From Ampullaceana balthica (lineage: Eukaryota > Mollusca > Gastropoda > Lymnaeidae), in assembly GCA_944989445.1 (NCBI GenBank), contig CALYLW010000322.1, positions 589,723-653,722 on the forward strand: a stretch of 64,000 nt of DNA. Reading direction: 5' to 3'. Made by a program: the position numbers and the translations under genes. The notes beneath the pieces were generated by a model. That model was not told where the DNA came from. It made no database searches and worked only from the letters and a program-made list of their open reading frames with translations. This document shows positions 47,464 through 58,600 of this stretch, piece after piece (position 1 is the stretch's first letter; each line of letters starts with the position of its first letter).

Positions 47464-47765
47464 AAACACTTTTTAAAAACTAGTCTTATTTTAGAAAAGT
47501 AGAAAATAAAAATTCTTTTAAAATGTACTAAAAAGTAGAAAATAAAATTAAAATTTGAAATGTATAGTCAGAAGAGACCTTTAGTTCCAAGTTTATGAAA
47601 ATTTCAAAGTTTAAAATGAGACATGAACGTTAAATCGTAGGTGAAATCGATTATCTCGTTGTTCGCCATGACTATAAGACTAGGGTGCTCAGTTTAAACT
47701 TAGCGAATAGCTTTGCCTAACTTGTAAATATATTTGCATAACTTAGCAAGCACCCTAGTCTTATA

Positions 47766-48893
47766 CAGGCCCGGATTTAAGAGACCCAGGGCCCCTAGGC
47801 ACTTTTTACTTTTGGGCCCCCCAACCATCTCGAAGCAATTTTGGAAATTTAGCAAATTAAATGCTGCAGTACAGAACATATAATTTGTTTTGACTTTAGT
47901 GACTTTAATAAACATCAAAATAATATTCGTCTTCAGAGACATATCTCACAATGAAAGAAAATTTATCTACATGAGAAATGTCCGGAGTAGAGTCCACAGA
48001 AATAGAGCAATATTTTGCTTTTTTTAAAAATCCCAGTAACGATTGTATTGTAATTATTTCTTTTTCTTCCTTTTCTACCATGATATTAACCATTTCATCG
48101 CATATTTTTGACGAAAGATATGATGTTGTGCCACTTCCTTTGTTACCGTGGCGTTTTATGTGTAAGTCCAGAAAAGGATCAAACTCAGCCAAAACTTCTA
48201 TGGTCATAACATAGTTCCCACTGTTTTTTAAAAAAATCCTAATCAGAAAGTGAGCTCACAACAGCCACAGTGCGCCTCAAAACCTATTCGGTGGCTCCCT
48301 GGCTTCCTATTCCCCGATCTAACATTTTCTCTGTCAATATATTGGTGACCAAAGGTATGCAGGTGAAATTGTAGAAGGCCATCTAGTTAAATGCATTAAA
48401 ACGCATTGAAACCTTTGGCAGGTCCCCATAAACTACCTGTGACATCTCCCTGGCCTCTGGTCAAGTCAGTCGACATTAAAAAATTGTTCTCCCGGTCCCT
48501 GTCAATTATCTGTAATCTGAAACCCAAATCCCGGCTCGGGCGGTGTCTTGTCCTGTGTGTGGTATGGGGAGGGGGGAAGTCGGGGTCGTGTCGATTTTTT
48601 ACTGGTGGTGCAATCTGTCACACCCACCCTACGCCTTCTCCACAATATCACAACAGCAGCTCAGAATGTGGCTTACAATGACAAACCAACACAAACGAAC
48701 CCCGTGCACTTGACTACTGGGACAGTGTATGCAAAATGTAGTAAAAATATTTATTATACTATTATTTTCGATAAAGCTTTTTGATAATGAAGCCAAGCTT
48801 TTGGGCTTATGTAAAGATTCAATCACCGGGGCCCCTTGGCTGGCTGGGGCCCTAGGCCCGGGCCTTGTGGGCCTAGGCGGACATCCGGTCCTG
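47766..48893 (-). mobile_element. hAT element, ZMYM1-like, internally deleted
   Basis: Ends caggcccggatttaag and, inverted, caggaccggatgtccg, related to those of the 43315 element. No target duplication could be seen. The minus ORF at 47905-48207 is its only clear coding remnant. Confidence 0.68.
47905..48207 (-). pseudogene. hAT transposase fragment (ZMYM1/TTF-type)
   Basis: 100 residues including LAEFDPFLDLHIKRHGNKG, TTSYLSSKICDEM and KYCSISVDSTPDISHVDKFS. The SVDSTPD-HVD block is characteristic of this hAT branch and includes a likely catalytic Asp (family knowledge). No catalytic C-terminal half is present. Confidence 0.75.
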
Positions 48894-49761
48894 TGCTCAA
48901 ACTGCGGCTCACGAGTAGGCCTGTCAACGGGTACCCGGGACCCGGGTACCCGTTGCCGTGAGATTACCCGGGTAATAAAATTCCGCTCGGGTACCCGTGA
49001 AAATGTGGCTTGAAGGTCTATAGGCTATATTAACCGTAGGCCAAACTTCGGCTCCCATGCGGCTTTTTTGTGTTTACATTGTGGCTCGCGAAACAATTTA
49101 TTAAATGAAATTTTTTGTTTCCAAAATATGCTTATAAGTACATCTAAGGAGAAATATCTGTCAACGGTCACTACAAACTACAAGGTATTTTGATAAATCT
49201 TTTTCTCTCAACGTGAAACAGAAACCGCACAACACAAAAAAGTTATGGTTCTTTAAAAGAATCATATAAAGACAACAAAAGTCCTCTGCCAAAAAAGGAT
49301 GGACTGCTTAGAGATGAAAGACTCTGTTTGTAAATAACCCCCCCCCCTGCTTTCACTAACTTTGCTTTGAAATACGCCGATTGATACTAGCTAATGTTGT
49401 TTATCTAACCCTCCCCCCTCTCCTCCCTTCACTCCTATAACCCACACCCTTTCATTAGCTTCTACTTCTTGTGTTCATTAACACGTGCTGACCTAGAAAA
49501 ACAGATGTTAATAATGAGTACAAGGTCGTCAGTATTTAAATTTAATACATTAAATAGTTACTAACAGTGTAAGATGGGTAAGACGCCAGCTATGAGGATG
49601 GACTGCATAGAGATGAAAGATGCCGTGTCTGTTTTTTTTTCTCATAAAAACACCCTTGCTTTCAGACTAACTTTGCTTTGAAATTGCCGACAGTGGGAGA
49701 CCGATTGATACTATCTAATGTCGTTTTTCTACCCCCCATTTCTCTCTTCAATCCTATAACC

Positions 49762-50021
49762 CAGTGCTTCTCAAACTTTTTAGTATGGCGGACCGGCAGG
49801 AATTTTTTTCCATTGCACCAGGAATCTGTGCACTATTTTCCCTGTACTTACATGGAAGCGAAATGTATTTTATTTCCTTTTATTTCTTTCATTTATTAGC
49901 TTATTGTCAAAAATGACAAATTCTATAGGGTTAGTATTATTGGTAGCAATTGAAGGATTATAATTATATTTCTCTCTCCTTTCTTGATAACTTCCGCGGA
50001 CCACCACTTTGAGAAGCACTG
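49762..50021. mobile_element. hAT MITE nested in the 48916 element
   Basis: 260 bp, ends cagtgcttctcaaa and inverse, with perfect 8-bp target duplication ctataacc (49754-49761, 50022-50029). Confidence 0.9.
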
Positions 50022-50130
50022 CTATAACCCACACTCTTGCCCTTGCATTCGCGTGTATTTCTTGGGTTCATTAACACGTGTTTGCCTAGCCCAAAAATTG
50101 ATATACACCTAAAGTTGTCAGCTTTTATGG

Positions 50131-50228
50131 TTAATAAGATGGGTAAGACGTCGGCCGTGTGGAATCATGCCAAGCGAGTTGACAGTAACACTGCAAAATG
50201 CAACATTGTAATGAAATTGTGTCTGTGA
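50131..50228 (+). pseudogene. BED zinc-finger remnant of a hAT transposase
   Basis: KTSAVWNHAKRVDSNTAKCN matches the start of ZBED-type fingers (VWxxF...D...AxCxxC). Phe has become Ala, the second Cys has become Val, and a stop follows, so the finger is non-functional. Confidence 0.68.
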
Positions 50229-51353
50229 AGGGTGGCAACCCAGTTCGATAAAACGCCATCTGTAAGCTATTCATAAAATTGATATTGATTTTAAACGCTG
50301 ACCCACCAATATCAGAAACTTGTTGGTGTCAACAAAAGCAGTACCACTGACCAAAGCACGATCACTTGAAATTTACCGCAGTATAGCATACGTCATCGCC
50401 CTTAGCATTGACTACCGATGCCAAGTGGATATTAACATTCAAGGTATGACATTGAACGTTACGTCATTCTGTTGACATTTTGTTTGCATGTTCAGTTTAC
50501 TCTAGTTTTAGTTTATAAGTATGACGAATGCATTTACAGCAGGAATTGAATAATTTTTTTAGTGCATTGTAGTTAATTGTAGTGCATTAGTAATATTATG
50601 TTACTGGAAGCAAGCCGTTGGCTACTACTACTGTGTGAAATGAGGTGCATGGATGGTGGCTAGGTTCCATTGTATAGCGGTCATGACGGGGAAAATTATA
50701 CGACGTTTAGAACGGGTAACCCGGGTACCCGTTCGATATTTTCACGGGTACCCGGGCAGCTTTTTTAAACAAAATTGACAGCCCTACTCACGAGCCGCAT
50801 GCGGCTTTTCTGTGTTCACATTGCGGCTCGCATACAATTTAAGAAATATATTTTACAAGGATTACTGGAATATTTCCATACCAAAGTGCTTCTATGCGGC
50901 TCTCAAAAATTTATTTATATTTTAAAATGGCTCTCAGTTACTACACGTCTGGCCACCCCTGATCTAGGATGTTATCATTTAAATATTTTTAGTCAAACAG
51001 TCAAGACCTTGACCTTCACTTTTCTGTGTCCGCCGAAAGAGAAGCAAATCTTTTAAACAGCCGATTGATCCCAACGTACTCTTTTTTAAAAAAAAATGTC
51101 TGACTAACAAGCTCGTATTAAAAGGCGATTAAGAATCTGAGAGCTGTAAACACCATACACACAGTAGAGTATGTGGAGCAGCGGCGTTGCGTAGGTTTGT
51201 GCCGCCCGGGGCCGACCCCAGATCCCCCCCCACTGAAAAAATACGTTGATTGTATAAAACAATTAAATTATTTTAAAATAAATATAGTGCACTATACATT
51301 TTTACTAGCCTTATATTAGCTTGCTTTGTAAGTTTAATCGGACTATTTTTAAC

Positions 51354-52040
51354 CACGTTTTATTAGCTCGATTTCGTTCCTATGGATTTGTTTGTTTGTC
51401 TGTCCACAATTTTTCAAATCTTCCAAATTAAAATTAAACCACTTCTGATGGTCCTAGAGATCTCAAAATTAGATACCACTCATAGATCTTGGATGACAAT
51501 GCATTGTATCAAAATTTCAGATCGATCGAATGTACCGTTATTAAATTATTGAACTTTTTAGTTTATCTATATATAAGCATCTGTACCGTCTGCTTTTGTT
51601 GACATCCATGAGTTCACCCCGTGACAACAGCACTATGTTTTTAAAACGTTGGGCGGGCGCTTATGAGGTGTTTGGTATTTTAAAAAAATAGAGGTAAACA
51701 AATATTTTTAAAAAAAACACGTTTTTATAAGTGTACTAAAAAGAAGAAAATAATTTAAAACTAATCAGTTCAAGTACTTTCATATAATATGACTAAAACG
51801 TGAGGTGGGTGTTTGGTATAAAAATTAAAGATTTATAATTAAGAAGGCAAAAAAGATATCTATAAGTGAGAGAATGAGTGAACTGCATATGTGAAACCTC
51901 ATAAGCGCCCGCTCAACGTTTTTAGTCATATTATATGAAAGTACTTGAACTTATTAGTTTTAAATTATTTTCTTATTTTTAGGTTACTTATAAAAACGTG
52001 GTTTTTTTAAATATTTTTTTTACCTCTATTTATTAATATC
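51354..52040. mobile_element. Dispersed module (copy 2) plus fold-back element
   Basis: The module at 51420-51600 matches 45340-45525. Behind it an inverted repeat pairs 'caagtactttcatataatat' and 'gtttttataagtg' (about 51715-51800) with their inverses at about 51925-52005. This is the same architecture as at 45340-46315 but with different arm sequences. Confidence 0.65.
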
Positions 52041-52489
52041 CCAATTTTTAACCCCTTCCCGTTATCTAATCATTCTGAAAATTTGCACACATAATCAATT
52101 TCGGTGATAGTATTTTTGTGAATTTTAGCGGACTTTTTCCATGGCTAGATTTAATTAAATTAAATATTTTCGATTCACGTCTGCTAGAGGTAAACCTCAG
52201 CAATCCGCCTTAGTGACCGGCACGGGTCACGAGCGACTGACCAACTACCAGTGTTTTACTGCACGGGGAGGTCAGTCCCGTGATGAGCAGGGACACGCCA
52301 GTGGGCCAGTAACACACTGCCCCTGGTCTGTGAGAGAAATTGATATGCTAAGCAGTTAATACCCACACAGAGCCGCACCATGTGCAGTCTTATATTAGCT
52401 TGCTTTGTACGTTTAATCGGATTGAAAAATTTAATTTAAAAAATGTGAAGACTAAAAAGTAGAAAATAAAAATATATTTAAAAAAAAAC

Positions 52490-52720
52490 AACACTTTTTA
52501 AAAACTAGTCTTATTTTAGAAATGCACTAAAAAGTAGAAACTAAAAATTTTATAAAAATGTACACAAAAGTAGAAAATAAATTTAAAATTTGAAATTGAC
52601 AGTCAGAAGAGACCTTTAGTTCCAAATTTATGAAAATGTAAAAGTTTAAAATGAGACAGGAACGTTAAATCGTAGGTGAAATCGATTTATCTCGTTGTTC
52701 GCCATCACTATAAGACTGGG
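52490..52720. repeat. Dispersed repeat shared with 47465-47695
   Basis: Both copies include 'aaaaactagtcttattttag', 'agtcagaagagacctttagt' and 'cgttaaatcgtaggtgaaat' and end near 'actataagact'. Possibly a MITE; ends are not defined. Confidence 0.7.
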
Positions 52721-53173
52721 CACAGTTGTCCTACATACTAGTCCTCGAATGGTCTTCATGTTTGGTGATGACAACCACTTACTTACCCTGTTCAATATCT
52801 TCATTTATTTTATTGACAACGAAACACATACCCTCCTTTTATTTTAATAACGACAAAAGCCATACCCTGTTCGGGTTCAATATCTTCTTCTATTCATATT
52901 TGCTTGAAGTCTTTTATTGAATAAATGTAATTTGAGGTCCATATACAGACGGTTTAAAAAAAAAGTTTTTAGAAGCGCTAATTTAAATTTATGTTGTGAA
53001 AAAGTAGTCCTGGGGTAACTTCATAATTACAATGAATGACATACTTGATATTCTTCCGAAAAAACATATGCTTATGTGGGATAAAGCATATATAAATTTA
53101 TGGATGAGGCGAGATAGCTTCGTTAACACTAACACACTGTCTAGTCCACTTTTTCTTGTTTACAGAGCAGTTT

Positions 53174-53436
53174 GGGGCCGTCCATAAAGTACGTCACGCT
53201 ATTTTTGACCATTTTAACCCCCCTCCCCTCTGTCACAAATCTGGGACCCCCCCCCCAAATATACGTCACACTTTCGAACAAAAACGTTGTATTTTATTAA
53301 CAAAATATTTAAAATTTAATATAAAACACCGTGACGTCACACATGGCCGGACTCCCTCTCCCCCCTGTCACAAACTGTCACACTTTCTTACACCCCCCTC
53401 CCCCTCTGGAGCGTGACGTACTTTATGGATGGCCCC
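53174..53436. mobile_element. 263-bp MITE related to the transposon at 1690
   Basis: Ends ggggccgtccataaagtacg and, inverted, ggggccatccataaagtacg, with subterminal C-rich/G-rich tracts. The outer 20 bases differ from the 1690-4799 ends at only a few positions. No clean target duplication (ttt versus att). Confidence 0.78.
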
Positions 53437-54559
53437 ATTTCAAAAATAAATGTTTAACATTTTGATTACAGTTTTTCCCCGTATAATTCAGGGATAGTAA
53501 GTACTTCAAAATTCTTTGAACCAACAGCTGTCATTAATCATTAAGATTTCCGGATTTAATCATTATAATACTGTATTATACAAATTGGGGTACTTCAATG
53601 CGAATTAATAAAAAGCAAAATCGGTGAATGGTGACTTTATAAGAGGTGTAGTTAAAAAGTTCTGCGCATAGACCATTTACGAAATAAAATTAAGATTGTT
53701 TTTTTCACTATAGTATTTAATTCAATTGTGATTCTCAAAGAAATTAATACGCTATAAGTCTAAGAGCAAGAAGTCTTAGTTAAAAAACAAGCAACCCCTT
53801 ATAATTATAAGCCATTTTATCACCAAAAATAATTGTAGGTCGGTCTTAATTATAATTTAATATAATCTCGTCACGCTTCATAAAATAAAATAAATGACAT
53901 TTTAAATTAAAGTTAAAGGTTCATTAACTTTCATCTTTAACTTATAATGACTTATATGCTTCAATTTCATTTGCTTAAAAAGACACATTTTTCTTTTCTG
54001 TTATTGGTTTATTGAAATGTACACAAATATAATATATATAGAAATAAAAATGGTCACTTTCATTTATACATTTGATTTGCTTTAATCTGGTATTATTTTG
54101 TTCCTTAAAAAATATACTTAGTTTTTAATATACCAACTTAATCCGTATTGGATTGTTGTTATTGTTGAAAAGCAAACCAAGTCGCGTGTGATCTAGAAGG
54201 TTCAGTTTGGTTTGTTTTTGTAAAAAAATAATAAGTAATTAAATCGAACGTTATTTTATTTATAGATCAGAATTAAGAAGAACGTCCTATATAATCATTG
54301 TAAGCTGTGTAAACATACCTATCCTACTAAGTAAGTCTTAATCTTAGTACTTAGTTGAGTAAACTTAAGACGTTAGCTAGACACTGTTTAAGACAGTAGA
54401 GTGGACATTAGACTTAGAAAAAGACAGTATTAATTAAAGTGAAATTTAACTATTAAGGGATTTAGTATTAGTATTAGTGTCTATTACTATTAGTATTAGA
54501 CACCTAAGTTAGTTTCTCAGTCTGACTCGTTATGCTAGGTCTAGGTGATTGAGATGACC

Positions 54560-54748
54560 TTATGAATGATTTTGACATAGAGCAAGTCTGCGGTGTATGC
54601 TACGCCGCTGATCTCTCCAGAGTTCCTTCTTTTCATTCACTCACAGTCGTTTGCCCAATCCCACCCCATTTTGACAACTGTGTCTTTCAGGAAGTCTTCA
54701 CCAGTCACTAAATCATTAGCGGCGTATGCTACGCCGCGGGTCATCTAG
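54560..54748 (+). mobile_element. Helitron-like 3' terminus
   Basis: Hairpin gcggcgta tgc tacgccgc at 54719-54737 is followed by gggtcat and CTAG|T at 54748, matching the Helitron 3' end. A similar hairpin lies at 54589-54607. The 5' end was not located. On the minus strand 'tctatatatataattctctt' (about 55053) looks like a separate Helitron 5' end. Confidence 0.45.
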
Positions 54749-54813
54749 TGTTGCCAATAAAGGGGTAAAAGAGCGGGCACAAACAGAAATTTTTAAAAAT
54801 AAAAAAACCCAAT

Positions 54814-54885
54814 GTTTTCGCTGGGGATTGAACCCAGGACCTTCCCCGTATGATGCGGACGTGATAACCAGTACACTACGAATCT
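54814..54885 (-). tRNA. tRNA-Val-like sequence, probably a pseudogene or SINE head
   Basis: D arm (gtg..cac), anticodon arm and a perfect T arm (ctggg ttcaatc cccag) can be folded, and the 5' half reads like tRNA-Val (tagtgtactggttatcacg). The acceptor stem pairs at only four of seven positions. The anticodon loop catcata gives UCA rather than a Val anticodon. Confidence 0.4.
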
Positions 54886-55446
54886 CACGTTTTCCATGAA
54901 GGAACAATGCAAGTGAAACGCAAGGACCATTGTTGGTCTCGATACATCCGTCGACCCAAGTCCAAGTGAGGGTCATTCGTCATGCTCTGTTGCACATACT
55001 TGCAGCTTCTTGCCTTGCATGGTCCGACCATGAAGAGAATTATATATATAGATTACAGTGTAGTTTCACAAAAACTATATTTGACTAAGACTAAGTTTAT
55101 GACTAAGTCATAAGTCAATAATATATGATTTGAATCAGTTTTCATCTGTTTGTCCACTTTTCATAGATATAGATTTAATTTTTGATAAATTTATGACTTT
55201 ATTTTCAAATTTATTTTGCTAACAAATTTTGGGACCTTTAACTTCATGATTACCTAGTGTTCATAGTCTAGCCTAACCATAAAATGATGTCTATTCATAT
55301 TTCATGCTTCACCCTTCTCTCCGACTACTTGTTTTAATTTTATTTACCATATAAAATTTATAAGTCAGATAATATATTTTTTAAAAAATCATTTTTTAAA
55401 AATTTAATCTTGTTCATTACTATTCACAAATTACATGACTTGACAG

Positions 55447-55619
55447 GCACTAATTTTGCTACGAAGTTCAATACCAACCTTCCAGCTATGAGTGTGGGGG
55501 AAGAAAAAATCTCAACAAGTGACACATTGAACAAGCCATTATTTCGAGATATCACTGCAGAAGACTATGATCCTGAAATCACCGAAATGGAAAGTTTGTG
55601 TGTCAATTGTGAGGAGCAG
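55447..55619 (+). CDS. ZPR1: ZPR1 exon with start codon and first zinc-finger half
   Basis: Acceptor cttgacag at 55446 and donor gtaagc. The ATG at 55488 is the first in frame and gives 44 codons ending CVNCEEQ. The acceptor means a 5' non-coding exon lies upstream; no convincing promoter was seen. Confidence 0.85.
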
Positions 55620-58600
55620 GTAAGCAGATATTATTCACTACTCTCCTTTATGCTGTCACTGTGAGTAAACTTTGAACTTTTCCCAGTACAAATTTTCATC
55701 ACCTAAGCATATTTGAAATTAGACCTTTACTTTTTACTCTTATCCTTGGCCCCCGACCATGATCATGTATAAACATGGAACATTAGTAAGCTACTATCCT
55801 TAATGCCCTATTAATTTCTTAAGATAACGATAAAAAATTAGAGAATATACATGTTATACATTCAAGTGAGGTCATGATTTACTTAGATAAGGATAATCTC
55901 CACTACAGAGGAAATCTCTTTAAAATTAATTTTAAATTATTTATTTATTTTGATTTTATTTTAAAAGTTGTCACAAATATAGTTATGACTGATTTGAAGT
56001 TTATTAAAATGTTGACTTTATTTTCTAGGGTGTAACAAGACTATTCCTCATGTTGACTTTATTTTCTAGGGTGTAACAAGACTATTCCTATATGTTGAAT
56101 TTATTTTCTAGGGTGTAACAAGACTATTCCTCACCAAGATTCCATTCTTCAGGGAAGTTGTTGTGTCCTCATTTGCTTGTGATCACTGTGGAAATAAGGA
56201 CGCAGAACTTCAACCGTGTGGCAAAATACAAGACAGAGGCATTTCTTACAAGCTCAATGTGTCAAAAGTGCGGGTAAGGTTTAAAATGGATAATACTTAG
56301 AGACAGAGGAAATTCAAGGAGACAGGGCTGTCTTATAATTAAAAGCTCAATGTGGCAACAGGGCAAAGTTTTTAAACTGACAATACATAGTAATATTTGA
56401 GAATTCTAAGTTCTTTTAGTGGCAATTTACAGTAAGAATAAGCAGTAATAATATGGATTAGATAGCATTTAATATCTGTGCCTAGTTTTACAAATGTTGT
56501 ATGGACATTTACCATTTTTTAAAGGATGCTTAATTTTTTTCACTATTTAATGATAAAGTTAAATTTAAAAAATAATTGCTTTCATATTTGTAGGATTTAA
56601 ACAGACAAGTTGTCAAGTCAGAAAGTGCTGTCGTTGGTATTCCAAAGTTAGACTTTGAGATAGCTCCTGGAAAATCATGTAAGTTAATTTTTAATTATAA
56701 AAACTGGTGCTTTTAAGTAAGGATTGTCTCAGCCCAGCTGTAAAGTCAGTTGAGATTGACATGACCTAATTACAATTAACAAAATAGTCATGATAACCGT
56801 ATTGCAAATAAGTAAATAAGCTATTTATTTGGATGCAAAAAGTTTTTTCTTTGATTCCAGATGATCATTAAAATTGCTATGTAGGAAATTTAATATGAAG
56901 CTGTAAATACAAGTTGATTTTATATTTATTAAAATATTTTAAAAATTTTATTTAACATAAAAATTTCCTTTTTATTTTTATTGCAAATTTAAAATTGATA
57001 CTTTAATTAATATTATTTTCAATATTTCATTCTATTTCTTTGACTTAAATAGATGGTTTGTTTACATGGCCTCATTTTGTTTTGTAGGCTTGACCACAAT
57101 AGAAGGTGTCATTGCCCAAACAATAGAGGGATTAGAACAACAACAAGTCAAACGGAGGGTAAATATATCAACACTTTTGTTATTTACTGGATAATAATTA
57201 AGTGTCCTCATAGTTTAGAATCAAGAGGTGCAGTGGTGGAGCGGCAGGAGCTCGGCTGACATACTGAGAGTCACATGTTCAAATCTCTGTGAAGGCAGGG
57301 TCTTATTTTTTTGTGGCAAAGGGAATCCCGGAGTCCATCCATCCAGGTCCGAATGGGTACCTGACGTTAGTTGGGGTAAAGTTAAGTCGGCTGGGCATTT
57401 TGCTAGCCACACAATCCCCTCATATACTGTGGAGATAGAAACTTGTGAACTTTGCTTCACTTGCCTCATAGGCCAGCATGGTCTGAACAGGGAACTTTGC
57501 TTCACTTGCGTCATAGGCCAGCATGGTCTGAACAGGGAACTTTGCTTCACTTGCGTCATAGGCCAGCATGGTCTGAACAGGGAACTTTGCTTCACTTGCG
57601 TCATAGGCCAGCATGGTCTGAACAGGGAACTTTGCTTCACTTGCCTCATAGGCCAGCATGGTCTGAACAGGGAACTTTGCTTCACTTGCCTCATAGGCCA
57701 GCATGGTCTGAACAGGGAACTTTGCTTCACTTGCGTCATAGGCCAGCATGGTCTGAACAGGGAACTTTGCTTCACTTGCCTCATAGGCCAGCATGGTCTG
57801 AACAGGGAACTTTGCTTCACTTGCCTCATAGGCCAGCATGGTCTGAACAGGGAACTTTGCTTCACTTGCCTCATAGGCCAGCATGGTCTGAACAGGGAAC
57901 TTTACTTACATTCAGAACATTGCTAGACCACACATTACCAGTGTGCTCATAACTGAGAACATTGCTAGACCACACAGTGCAGCAAAATAGGGCAGTCTCA
58001 AAAATGTGTGCTATGCAGAGATTTTCAAAATCATTAATTTCTTTACTGACTTATTTCTAAATATATTACAAGTTGTTTTCATTCATTGTTTAATTACTGC
58101 AGACTCTTCCAAACTTAATTGTTCAAACAAAAATCATAATATTATAAGCTTAGGTGTAAATACTGTTTTGACATGTGGGGAATATTTGCTAATACCATTT
58201 ATATAAATTAAATGTTTTGGGAACATTTGCAAAACTTTGGAGGTTGATATTTTTTTGGTAGCCTGCAGATTCCTACCTAGTTTAAGTATTGAAAGTCACT
58301 AATAATTCTAGCAATGTCTCACTAAGTCTCACAATGTCCTGACAGGAGGAACATCCAGAAATTGCAGAGAAGATTGATGAGTTTATCAACAAGTTGAAGT
58401 CACTGAAAGCTGTAGAGGAACCTTTTCTGTTTGTGAGTATCTGGTTTGACTGTGTGAGAAGATTGATGAGTTTATCAACAAGTTGAAGTCACTGAAAGCT
58501 GTAGAGGAACCTTTTCTGTTTGTGAGTATCTGGTTTGACTGTGTGAGAAGATTGATGAGTTTATCAACAAGTTGAAGTCACTGAGAGCTGTAGAGGAACC

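Larger units (their letters stand above)
48916..50786 (+). mobile_element. hAT element, ZBED-type, 1.87 kb
   Basis: Ends taggcctgtcaa and, inverted, tagggctgtcaa. Perfect 8-bp target duplication ctcacgag at 48908-48915 and 50787-50794. Subterminal 'cgggtacccggg' palindromes occur at both ends. It carries a BED-finger remnant and a nested MITE (49762-50021), plus a diverged internal duplication ('gatggactgc-tagagatgaaaga' at about 49300 and 49598). Confidence 0.9.
48894..50961. mobile_element. Older hAT-type repeat split by a later insertion
   Basis: 'tgctcaaactgcggctcacgag' up to 48915 continues at 50787 (ctcacgagccgcatgcggct) and ends ggccacccctg at 50961. This is a Charlie-like 'CAGGGGTGGCC ... 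GCGGCTCGCGAGCCGC' design. Its left tip is missing. Confidence 0.6.

Noticed and set aside
48406..49013. Plus-strand ORFs of 78-94 residues
   Set aside because: They lie across hAT termini and antisense to transposase remnants; no conserved motif.
53156..53416. 86-residue Pro/His-rich ORF
   Set aside because: It covers a TIR-to-TIR MITE and starts outside it; no coding signature.
57221..57952. Overlapping ORFs of 154-232 residues on both strands
   Set aside because: They exist because the 45-bp satellite unit is a multiple of three; all frames show the same low-complexity periodicity and no domain.
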